A stretch of 64,000 nt of DNA. Origin: Triglochin maritima. Its lineage: Eukaryota; Streptophyta; Magnoliopsida; Alismatales; Juncaginaceae. A program made the position numbers and the translations under genes. Of the stretch, positions 45,056 through 53,549 are shown piece after piece (within the stretch, counting starts at the first letter, position 1; each line of letters opens with the position of its first letter). The stretch is taken from the NCBI GenBank assembly GCA_963682175.1, contig OY821783.1, positions 38,710,301-38,774,300 of the forward strand, read 5' to 3'. The notes under the pieces were generated by a model. That model made no database searches. It was not told where the DNA came from and saw only the letters and a program-made list of their open reading frames with translations.

Positions 45056-48000
45056 ATGGAAACTAGCATGAAGGTGATATTTACGGCTCCTGTCTCTTTT
45101 GGCTCCTTCGAGCCAGCCTTGTTCAAGTATTCTTTTGAACACGGCCTCGTGACGGGTTATGAGATTGAAGTACCCATCAAGCCTTCAACTCTTAGTCCGG
45201 TGGGCAACATCGTGGTCGCTTCAGAAAAGGAACGATTGGAAAGGACGCAACCGGAGTTTGCAATTGCTGAAATTCCTGAAGCACATGCCAAAATTTCGAA
45301 GAAGAAAAGGAACAAGACACGCAAGCCAAAGGTGAAAGAAGCCAAATCATTGTCCAATCAGTCACCAAAGAGTCCTTGCATGCCTGGTTCACCAAGCAAA
45401 CTAGTTAAGTGTCATGTACGACCCCAAAAGTCATTATTGGGAAATTTCAAGGCTCATAAAAGGGTTGGAGGGAACCCGAAGGCACTTAACGACAAACAAA
45501 TGTCGCTCATCCTGAATAAAATTAATGATTATGAGATGGTGATTCTCTCTAGTAGAGACGTCTACCGTCTTACTGGAGTACACATGACCGAAAACATTTC
45601 GATGAATGATTGCTTCACAATTCCAGCTCGCGTGTTGGTATGTGCAATTAAACTGAGAATGAAAGCGCAAAAATTGGGTGTCAACTTAATATCTTCGCCT
45701 GTTTTTAGCAGTTCTCTCATCCCAATGGAATGTAGAGTCATCTCGTCCTCCCCACTTAACGGAAATCCTTTTAGGCCATATCCTAAGAGGATGAAAGTTT
45801 CCCGAAGTGGGAAATCAGTTTTGATCGATGGGAGTCGTTTCAGTCTGACAAGCGACGAGCTAGAAATAATGGAACCTGACTATTCTGTGAATATATCGAC
45901 GAATAATCGATACGATATTCTGAGGAGAACAGACGAGGAAAAGCCTATGTTAAGAAGAAAGAAATATGCCCGGACTTCTGTTTGGGACAGGATCGGTAGC
46001 GGCACATCGCGTCCGTCCGTATTCGAACGCATTTCTCGTCATCCGAAGACAAGGTCTGAAACCCGGAGTATTAAAATGAAGTGGGACGGAAATCTCGAAA
46101 TTGAAACAAATCCTGAGGTACGACGGAAAGAAAAGTCAAGTAAGTTGGAAATCAAACGGATTAATCTATCCAAAAGGCAGGTTCTAACAGTGTTAGTCAA
46201 ATCCGATGATCGATTGGAGGGTACAGGGTCTACAGCTGATAGTGATACCCTTACTCACAGTTGTTATATGGTACAAATAACTGAAAATCCCTACAAAAAA
46301 ACGAGGAGAGAAACAAATGATGACCTGCCGAACACTATAGAAGAACTCCAAGACATAGTCTCCCAACCAGGTGTGGACACAAGGAGGAAAGAACGGGCTA
46401 GGCAGAAGTTGAGAAGTCTAGAGAAGCAACCAATACCCGAAGAAGATTTTAGGAATTCAAGACAGGACGACACCCCAACTTTTGTGGATGAGCAAATATC
46501 GAAGGGGTATGCTAGCGGTGATGAAGAAGTACCAGTTCAGACTGTGTATACAACCGGAGAATCTTCAAGAGAAGAACATTTCAAAAAACAAATAGAAGAC
46601 CTTCAACAAATGGTCTTGCAACTGTCTACAACCATCGAGTCAATGAACTTGGAAAAAGAACGAGAAGTGGCCGGACAAAGGGACATGGTTGAACAAGCCG
46701 TGAACGCTCGATTCTCGGAGATGAGCAACACTGATCAGAGGCCGTTAAATCTCCTAAACCCTTACACAGTTCCATATCCAATAAAGCATTTGGAGACCAG
46801 ATTACCTGTCGGGCATGTGCAACCAAAATTCACAAAATATAATGGGACGGGAGAACCGCGAGAACATCTAGCTCATTTTACAGCTCAGTGTGGAGACCTC
46901 GCAAACGACGAGTCATACTTGCTAAAGTTGTTCGTTCTTTCATTGAGTGGACCAGCTTTTGAATGGTATGGGACGTTAAAACCAAACTCTGTCCCCAATT
47001 GGAGTACCATGCAAACACTGTTTATTCAACGGTTTTTCACTACCGTTAGGAAAGTCTCAATCGCAGAATTGAGCATGCTTAAACAAAGAATCGGAGAATC
47101 ATCCACCGATTTTATATTGCGATGGAGGAATACTTCGATGTATTGCTCACAGGAAATTGAACAGGCTGAAGCCGTTCGTCTTTGTCAAAGCAACTTTAGG
47201 CCTGAACTTGGGTGGAAATTGGTCGGAGAAGATATACGAACTTTCGAGCGTTTGAACACTAAAGCTCGAGATGTCGAATTATTCTTACAGCAATATCCGA
47301 ACATTTTTCCTACCACTCCTTCATCTTCGGGGACTTCCAAAGTCAAAAAGGACGAAAAGAGAAAAGAGGTTAAGGAGAGTCACAACACATTCGCCCAAGG
47401 AAGGAGAATGGAAGGGAATCAGGAAACACCTCAACAAGCTCCAAGACCCAGAACCACCATAGAAGAGAGAAGAAACAAACCTTACTCTTTCCGAAGAGAT
47501 AGAGTAAAGAAGCTCTTTCAACGCGCAATAGAAGTGGGAAAGCTTCGCCTCCCGGAACCAAAACGGCCAAGAGATGTCGACAAATCAAGTGAACCAAATT
47601 ATTGCTTGTACCATAGGATGTTGGGTCACATAGTCGAAGATTGCTGGGTCTTTAAAGATATAATGCAGAATATGATAGAAAAGGGCGAAATTGAGCTCAA
47701 TAACTCAATTAGGGTTGATCCACCGCAACCTCATCATCATCCTGGTGAAAAGGAAACTGCTCATGTTGTTGAATCTACTCACATTACTTTTCCACCATGC
47801 CATATTGAAGATTTAATATGCCAAATGATGAAATTCATGCCTTGGGTGACTGTTCAACAAGAAGAAGTAACTCCCACTAATCAAACGCCAGTGAAGGAAA
47901 TCGTTCGGGATCCGAGGAAGGGTAAGGCTCCTATTGTCAAGGAACCAACCAACATCAAAGAAACAATTCATGTAATCCAGAAACTAAAAGATAGTATGGA

Positions 48001-50020
48001 AGATATTGTTAACGAGATGAAGGGGTGTGTTTGTACTAGTCTTGCTTCTACCTCATGTGGGGCAACATCAAAAGGTGACAACGACGAAGGTTGGCAAGTT
48101 GTGACACGTCGAAAGAAATCTTCTCAGCCTCAAGCACCGCCACTGCCGCCACAAAAGCAATATTCAAGACAACATCTTCGTCGAGCCCTTAAATACCTAC
48201 AGAAAAGAAGTAAAGCAAAGAAGCCAGTGGAACCAAAGAAAACACCAAATGAGCTAAGCCCGTTGGAAAGATTGCAAAAACTAATTAACAAGTTGAAGGA
48301 GTACGAGCAGGGTACCCCGAAAAATATAACTTTGGAAGATTATATGCCATGGGAACTATTGCTGGAAAAGAGAAGGGACGAGCCCTCGGGTGAAGAACCC
48401 AAAGATAAGACGGAACCAATTGTACACGAGTGTCGAATGGTGGGTTCATCTCCAGTCAACAGTGTTGGTTCACCCACAGGAATCAAGGAAATGTTTTCGT
48501 GGAGCGATGAACCCAGTGATGAAGATGAAGGAATAAATTTCATCCAACTAAGGAAGGGTAAAATCCTGTCATCTACTCCAAAACAACCCAAAAGTAAAGA
48601 AGTTAATTCATCCAAGCAGTTGGTTGGTGAAACCGAAGGAAACAAAAATAATGATCAGGGAGCAGTTGAAGGAACAAAGCAATCTTCAAACAATGAACCT
48701 AATGACACCAAATCGAAAGTCAATTACGATGTCATTGCTCATTTGAAGAAAATCCCCGCTCTCCTTAGTATATATGATGCTTTGCAACTGGCACCCGAAT
48801 TGAAGGATGCTCTCATTCAAGCTTTGCAAAGATCAACAATATACAAAGCTCATCTGGCCGAGACCCAATCCGTATTCAAGCAAGGAATCACGCCAATCAC
48901 CTTCAGCAAGGAAGATATGCTTCTGAAACATATAGATCATAATCGCCCTCTTTATTGCAAAGGAACCATGGAAGGTCATCCTGTGGGGCGCATACTCATT
49001 GATCCTGGTTCTTCAGTAAACCTCATACCGATGACCACACTAGCAAAGCTTTCCATCGCAAGGACAAATTTAAGCCCATCCGATATAGTCATACACGGGT
49101 TTGATCAACATTCACAAACTCCCATTGGCATGGTAGTGTTGAAACTCGTCTTTGGAGAATTTGAGACCGATGCAACGTTCTATGTGCTGAATGTGGGGAC
49201 ATCATATAAAGCATTGTTGGGACGTCCTTGGCTTCATGAAAATTTTGTTGTTCCCTCTACCGTCCACCAATGTTTCAAATACATACACAATGGGAGGGAG
49301 CACAGATTCTTTGGAGAGCGCCAACCATTTGAAGCACATGAAGTACATTTCCATGACGCTCGCTACTTTCTCGATGAACCTAAAGAAGGCAAAGCCCCCC
49401 CTCTCATACAAAAGTTCAATATGAGGAGTAATATACTCCCGGAAATAATAGAACTCGGTAATGACGATGAAGAACCTGCATTCAAAGTTGTTACACCTCC
49501 CAAGCGAATAGACGGAATGAGGCAGTCTCTAAACACCAAGAAGCAGGTTAAGATTTCATATCCAACTATCAAATCAGATAGTAAGAAGGTGAAGGCAACA
49601 TATACAATAGACTCTAATACGGTGATGACATTGCCACCATGCACTATGAAGGCACTCGAAAAGCGAGAAGTGGACGTAGTAAAGTCTTTGAAGACTTTCA
49701 TTGTTCCGTCAAAGAAAAATAGTGGGAAGATAACTTTCTATAAAGGCGAACCACAACGTGTCGAGTCAAATACTCCCTTTGGCAAAACAAATGAAATTGA
49801 TGATGATGCTGATTTGGATGATTTCACCATCAATCCGAAGGTCTTGACAGCTTTCAGAAATAGAAGAGAGAATCGTCCCTATAAGAAGAAGGAACAACAA
49901 AAATATGAACAAATATGGCGTCCGAAAGATGACAAGGGACGTGATAGTACGCGGCAAGGGAAAGATCGCAGGGGTCTTGGTTGCTCAAACCACTTAAAAA
50001 GCAAACAACATTACATATAA
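45056..50020 (+). CDS. Tat element ORF 1: N-terminal extension, gag, protease
   Basis: A 1,654-codon frame starts at the first ATG after the primer site. Residues 1-~560 form a long basic region with no recognised fold and may correspond to the extra N-terminal ORF of Ogre-like elements. Gag follows at ~585-760 (FTKYNGTGEPREHLAHFTAQ, LSGPAFEWYGTL, FIQRFFT). A Cys/His cluster YCLYHRMLGHIVEDCW lies at ~849. A retropepsin-like protease at ~1305-1400 has LIDPGSSVNLIP and ALLGRPWLHE; Pro follows the Asp, where many proteases have Thr or Ser. The frame ends just past a 40-nt overlap with the RT frame, so RT expression needs a -1 frame change. Confidence 0.92.
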   Translation: METSMKVIFTAPVSFGSFEPALFKYSFEHGLVTGYEIEVPIKPSTLSPVGNIVVASEKERLERTQPEFAIAEIPEAHAKISKKKRNKTRKPKVKEAKSLSNQSPKSPCMPGSPSKLVKCHVRPQKSLLGNFKAHKRVGGNPKALNDKQMSLILNKINDYEMVILSSRDVYRLTGVHMTENISMNDCFTIPARVLVCAIKLRMKAQKLGVNLISSPVFSSSLIPMECRVISSSPLNGNPFRPYPKRMKVSRSGKSVLIDGSRFSLTSDELEIMEPDYSVNISTNNRYDILRRTDEEKPMLRRKKYARTSVWDRIGSGTSRPSVFERISRHPKTRSETRSIKMKWDGNLEIETNPEVRRKEKSSKLEIKRINLSKRQVLTVLVKSDDRLEGTGSTADSDTLTHSCYMVQITENPYKKTRRETNDDLPNTIEELQDIVSQPGVDTRRKERARQKLRSLEKQPIPEEDFRNSRQDDTPTFVDEQISKGYASGDEEVPVQTVYTTGESSREEHFKKQIEDLQQMVLQLSTTIESMNLEKEREVAGQRDMVEQAVNARFSEMSNTDQRPLNLLNPYTVPYPIKHLETRLPVGHVQPKFTKYNGTGEPREHLAHFTAQCGDLANDESYLLKLFVLSLSGPAFEWYGTLKPNSVPNWSTMQTLFIQRFFTTVRKVSIAELSMLKQRIGESSTDFILRWRNTSMYCSQEIEQAEAVRLCQSNFRPELGWKLVGEDIRTFERLNTKARDVELFLQQYPNIFPTTPSSSGTSKVKKDEKRKEVKESHNTFAQGRRMEGNQETPQQAPRPRTTIEERRNKPYSFRRDRVKKLFQRAIEVGKLRLPEPKRPRDVDKSSEPNYCLYHRMLGHIVEDCWVFKDIMQNMIEKGEIELNNSIRVDPPQPHHHPGEKETAHVVESTHITFPPCHIEDLICQMMKFMPWVTVQQEEVTPTNQTPVKEIVRDPRKGKAPIVKEPTNIKETIHVIQKLKDSMEDIVNEMKGCVCTSLASTSCGATSKGDNDEGWQVVTRRKKSSQPQAPPLPPQKQYSRQHLRRALKYLQKRSKAKKPVEPKKTPNELSPLERLQKLINKLKEYEQGTPKNITLEDYMPWELLLEKRRDEPSGEEPKDKTEPIVHECRMVGSSPVNSVGSPTGIKEMFSWSDEPSDEDEGINFIQLRKGKILSSTPKQPKSKEVNSSKQLVGETEGNKNNDQGAVEGTKQSSNNEPNDTKSKVNYDVIAHLKKIPALLSIYDALQLAPELKDALIQALQRSTIYKAHLAETQSVFKQGITPITFSKEDMLLKHIDHNRPLYCKGTMEGHPVGRILIDPGSSVNLIPMTTLAKLSIARTNLSPSDIVIHGFDQHSQTPIGMVVLKLVFGEFETDATFYVLNVGTSYKALLGRPWLHENFVVPSTVHQCFKYIHNGREHRFFGERQPFEAHEVHFHDARYFLDEPKEGKAPPLIQKFNMRSNILPEIIELGNDDEEPAFKVVTPPKRIDGMRQSLNTKKQVKISYPTIKSDSKKVKATYTIDSNTVMTLPPCTMKALEKREVDVVKSLKTFIVPSKKNSGKITFYKGEPQRVESNTPFGKTNEIDDDADLDDFTINPKVLTAFRNRRENRPYKKKEQQKYEQIWRPKDDKGRDSTRQGKDRRGLGCSNHLKSKQHYI

Positions 50021-51507
50021 CGGTAAGCTCTGCAGATGTTGAGTCAAAGGATGTCGCGCAAGTCGAAGGATCTTTCGGTACTCAACAATCACAGGTCGAT
50101 GAAAATCAGACTGATAGTGGATCGGAGGGCGAAGAGATATTGCTTCAAGATCAGTCTGATGTCGAGGGTATTCTCCCAGCTCCACGAGAAATGGAAGAAG
50201 GGGGACAAGCGACGGTTGATGAACTTTTAGAAATAAACTTGGGATCTAATGATGACCCGGAACCAACATTTATCAGTGCTTCTCTTAGTCTTAAAGAAAG
50301 GGAAGAATACATAACTCTTCTCAAAGAAAATCATGATTGTTTCGCTTGGAATTATAAACAAATGCCAGGTGTAGACCGAAATGTCGCTGAGCACCGTTTA
50401 TCCATCGATCCCAAACATCCAGGAGTAAAACAGGGGCCTCGCAGGATGCACCCGGATATTCGTGATTTAGTGATTGCAGAGATTGATAAGCTCATCAATG
50501 TTGGGTTCATCGAGCCCGTGATGTATACCAAGTGGTTATCAAATATTGTTCCAGTGCGAAAGAAAAATGGTCAGATTCGGGTTTGTGTAGATTTTCGTGA
50601 TCTCAATAAAGCTTGTCCGAAAGATGATTTCCCCTTACCCATCACTGAACAGATGGTGGATGCTACAACTGGGTACGAAATCCTTAGTTTCATGGATGGA
50701 TATTCTGGATATAATCAAATTATGATGGCCGAGGATGACAAAGTACATACAGCGTTCCGTACACCGAAGGGGGTTTTCTGTTATAAAGTCATGCCTTTTG
50801 GGTTGAGAAATGCTGGTGCGACATATCAACGAGCCATGACACAAATATTCAGCGATTTGCTGCATAAACAAGTTGAATGTTATGTAGATGATCTGGTAGT
50901 CAAATCTAAAAAGAAGATCGAACATCTATCCGATCTTAAACTGATATTTAAAAGAGTTCGGAAGTATAACCTCAAAATGAACCCATTGAAATGTGCCTTT
51001 GGAGTCACAAGTGGCAGATTCTTAGGTTTTGTGGTTAAACACCGGGGCATCGAAGTTGATCCAACAAAAATCAAGGCAATTCAAGAACTCCCTCCTCCAA
51101 AGAATTTGAAACAACTCAGATCACTTCAAGGACGTTTGGCGTATATAAGGCGCTTTATAGTAAATTTGTCTGGAAAATGCCAGCCTTTTTCTCGCCTCAT
51201 GAAGAAAGGTGTAGCATTTGAATGGGATGAAGAATGTCAAAAAGCTTTTGAAGATATCAAAAAGTATCTCCTTAATCCTCCTGTGTTAAGGGCACCACAG
51301 GTAGGCAGGCCACTCATATTATATATCGCCGCCCAAGATTGCTCATTAGGAGCATTGCTTGCTCAAAAAACTGATGATGATAAAGAGCAAGCTTTATACT
51401 ATTTGAGTAGGAGGCTAGTTGGGGCGGAATTTAAATATTCTGCAATCGAAAAAATATGCTTAGCATTGGTCTTTGCAGCTAAAAAAAAATGCGTCATTAT
51501 ATGTTAG
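49981..51507 (+). CDS. Tat element ORF 2: reverse transcriptase and RNase H start
   Basis: This frame opens after a TAG at 49945 and overlaps ORF 1, with no obvious own ATG. RT blocks include LSIDPKHPGVKQGPRRM, EPVMYTKWLSNIVPVRKKNG, VDFRDLNKACPKDDFPLP, DGYSGYNQIMM, the VMPFGLRNAGATYQRAM palm region and catalytic YVDDLVVKS. The gypsy RNase H begins at ILYIAAQDCSLGALLAQ and continues to EFKYSAIEKICLALVFAAKK. There the frame leaves the conserved path at an A9 run (51481-51489) and ends 18 nt later. The remainder of RNase H is in the -1 frame. Confidence 0.92.
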   Translation: MLKPLKKQTTLHITVSSADVESKDVAQVEGSFGTQQSQVDENQTDSGSEGEEILLQDQSDVEGILPAPREMEEGGQATVDELLEINLGSNDDPEPTFISASLSLKEREEYITLLKENHDCFAWNYKQMPGVDRNVAEHRLSIDPKHPGVKQGPRRMHPDIRDLVIAEIDKLINVGFIEPVMYTKWLSNIVPVRKKNGQIRVCVDFRDLNKACPKDDFPLPITEQMVDATTGYEILSFMDGYSGYNQIMMAEDDKVHTAFRTPKGVFCYKVMPFGLRNAGATYQRAMTQIFSDLLHKQVECYVDDLVVKSKKKIEHLSDLKLIFKRVRKYNLKMNPLKCAFGVTSGRFLGFVVKHRGIEVDPTKIKAIQELPPPKNLKQLRSLQGRLAYIRRFIVNLSGKCQPFSRLMKKGVAFEWDEECQKAFEDIKKYLLNPPVLRAPQVGRPLILYIAAQDCSLGALLAQKTDDDKEQALYYLSRRLVGAEFKYSAIEKICLALVFAAKKKCVIIC

Positions 51508-53549
51508 CTCATAAAGTCCATCTCATATCAAACGTGGACCCCATAAAATATATCATGACACGACCCACCTTGGCTGGACGTGTTGGCAAATGGACCCTTC
51601 TGTTGATGGAGTTTGACATTGAATATGTTCCGAGGAAGGCAGTGAAAGGACAAGCTTTAGCGGACTTTCTTGCGGCTCACCCTTTGTCTAGCGATTCCCC
51701 ATTGGCAACAGATCTCCCGGATGAAGAAATAATGTCTGTCAGAGCTAACAAAGAAGCTTGCTGGGAACTCTACTTTGATGGGGCTTGCCGTACTGAGATC
51801 ACCGTTGATGGTCCGACGATTCGAGCTGGGGCAGGGATCGTGTTCTTCACTCCACAACGCGGTATAATTCATTTTTCGTGCACACTTGTCGATGAGAAGT
51901 CCAACAATGAAGCTGAATACGAAGCTCTAATAGTTGGATTAGAAATGGCCCTCGATATGAACATCAAAATTCTTGAAGCATATGGTGATTCTCTACTTGT
52001 TGTTCGACAAGTTAACGGCGTATATGAAGTTCGAAAAGAAGAGCTGATACAATATCACGATGTGGCACTGCGTCTGATTCGAAGGTTCGATAGTTTGAAG
52101 ATATCACACGTTCCAAGAAGCAATAACTCTCATGCGGATGCCCTTGCAAAGTTAGCAACTAGTCTGACCCTTCCACCCCAAGGAGAAATGGAAGTTGTTA
52201 TAAAAGATCGTCGTCTTCTTCCAAGTATAGCGACGCTACGTGAAGACGAAGCAATAGAAGAAGTCAGCATTGTAAATGATGAACGAGATGATGATTGGAG
52301 ACAAGTGTTTGTGGACTTCTTTAAGCATGGTCAACAACCTGTTAATAGAGCCGATCGAATGGAACTCAAAAGGCGGATTCCATCATTCGTGTTTGAAAAT
52401 GACACACTTTATAGATTAGCGCCCGGTAACCACAATTCTGTGTATCTTCGATGTCTTTCAAAGGACGAAGCACGAAAGATTCTTCAGGAAATTCATTCAG
52501 GGGAATGTGGCGGCCATCAAGTAGGACCAAAAATGCGACATCGAATTAAACTTATGGGCTATTATTGGCCCACTATGACTCAAGATTGCTTAGAGTATGC
52601 AAAGAAATGTGCCAAATGCCAAGAACATGGTAATCTATCTCACAGGCCGCCCTCAAAACTTCATCCAACAATTGCATCTTGGCCATTTGCGGAGTGGGGA
52701 ACAGATGTCGTTGGACCCTTCACCCCTACATCTCGGGGTTACAAATTCATACTAGCTGCAACAGATTACTTCTCTAGATGGGCAGAATTGGTTCCTCTTC
52801 GTGAAGTCACAGCTGAGGCGGTCGTCAAGTTCTTCACCAACAATATTGTTCATCGATTTGGAGTCCCAAATAGGGTCCAATCCGATAATGGGACCAATTT
52901 CAAAAGTCAAAAAGTATATCGCTTTGCTAATAAATATAGTATTAATTGGAATTATTCCACTATATATAACCCATCTGCAAATGGGTTGGCAGAAGCCTTC
53001 AATAAAACTCTTTGTTCTATAATAGCTAAAACTGTAGAGTCAAATAAGCGAGATTGGCACGATCGTATGTATGAAGCACTCTGGGCCTACCGAACCACCT
53101 ACAAGACTCCAACTGGTTGTACACCGTATTCCTTGGTATATGGGGCAGAAGCTGTACTACCGTTAGAAATTGAAATACCATCCCTCCGTGTAGCATTGAT
53201 GACTGACCTGACTAACGACTTCAACATCAAAGTAAGGCTCGAAGAGTTGTTAGACGCCGACGAAAGAAGACTTAAAGCACAACAAAGCCTTGAGCTATAT
53301 CGAGCCCGAATGCAAAGAGCTTTCGATAAGAAAGTTCGCCCCCGAGCATTCAAGAAGGGTCAACTTGTTTGGGTAATGTCCAAAGATTGCATGGCTCAGG
53401 GTTATGGAAAGAAATTAGACCCAAAATGGAAAGGTCCATATATTGTTGAGCTAGCATATGACAACGGGGCATATCTCTTAACCGATCATGAAGGGAAAAG
53501 GCCATACCCCCCACTAAATGGAAAATTCCTCAAGCCATATTATTCATAA
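51489..53549 (+). CDS. Tat element ORF 3: RNase H end, archaeal-type RNase H, integrase
   Basis: From the A9 run, RHYMLAHKVHLISNVDPIKY completes the first RNase H. The second, archaeal-type RNase H (ELYFDGAC, GAGIVFFTP, SNNEAEYEALIVGLEMA, GDSLLVVRQV, NSHADALAKLA; ~85-230) is a Tat-lineage hallmark. Integrase has an HHCC finger (IHSGECGGHQ, CAKCQEHG). Its catalytic core has D in WGTDVVGPF, D in VQSDNGTNFK and E in NGLAEAFNKTL. The C-terminal end is KWKGPYIVELAYDNGAYLL. All catalytic residues are present. The ATG at 51489 lies inside the slippery run and need not be a true start. Confidence 0.92.
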   Translation: MRHYMLAHKVHLISNVDPIKYIMTRPTLAGRVGKWTLLLMEFDIEYVPRKAVKGQALADFLAAHPLSSDSPLATDLPDEEIMSVRANKEACWELYFDGACRTEITVDGPTIRAGAGIVFFTPQRGIIHFSCTLVDEKSNNEAEYEALIVGLEMALDMNIKILEAYGDSLLVVRQVNGVYEVRKEELIQYHDVALRLIRRFDSLKISHVPRSNNSHADALAKLATSLTLPPQGEMEVVIKDRRLLPSIATLREDEAIEEVSIVNDERDDDWRQVFVDFFKHGQQPVNRADRMELKRRIPSFVFENDTLYRLAPGNHNSVYLRCLSKDEARKILQEIHSGECGGHQVGPKMRHRIKLMGYYWPTMTQDCLEYAKKCAKCQEHGNLSHRPPSKLHPTIASWPFAEWGTDVVGPFTPTSRGYKFILAATDYFSRWAELVPLREVTAEAVVKFFTNNIVHRFGVPNRVQSDNGTNFKSQKVYRFANKYSINWNYSTIYNPSANGLAEAFNKTLCSIIAKTVESNKRDWHDRMYEALWAYRTTYKTPTGCTPYSLVYGAEAVLPLEIEIPSLRVALMTDLTNDFNIKVRLEELLDADERRLKAQQSLELYRARMQRAFDKKVRPRAFKKGQLVWVMSKDCMAQGYGKKLDPKWKGPYIVELAYDNGAYLLTDHEGKRPYPPLNGKFLKPYYS

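Noticed and set aside
51489..53549. ORF 3 as an independently initiated integrase gene
   Set aside because: Its apparent ATG is inside an A9 run in the middle of the RNase H domain. It is the -1 continuation of the RT-RNase H frame, not a separate gene.
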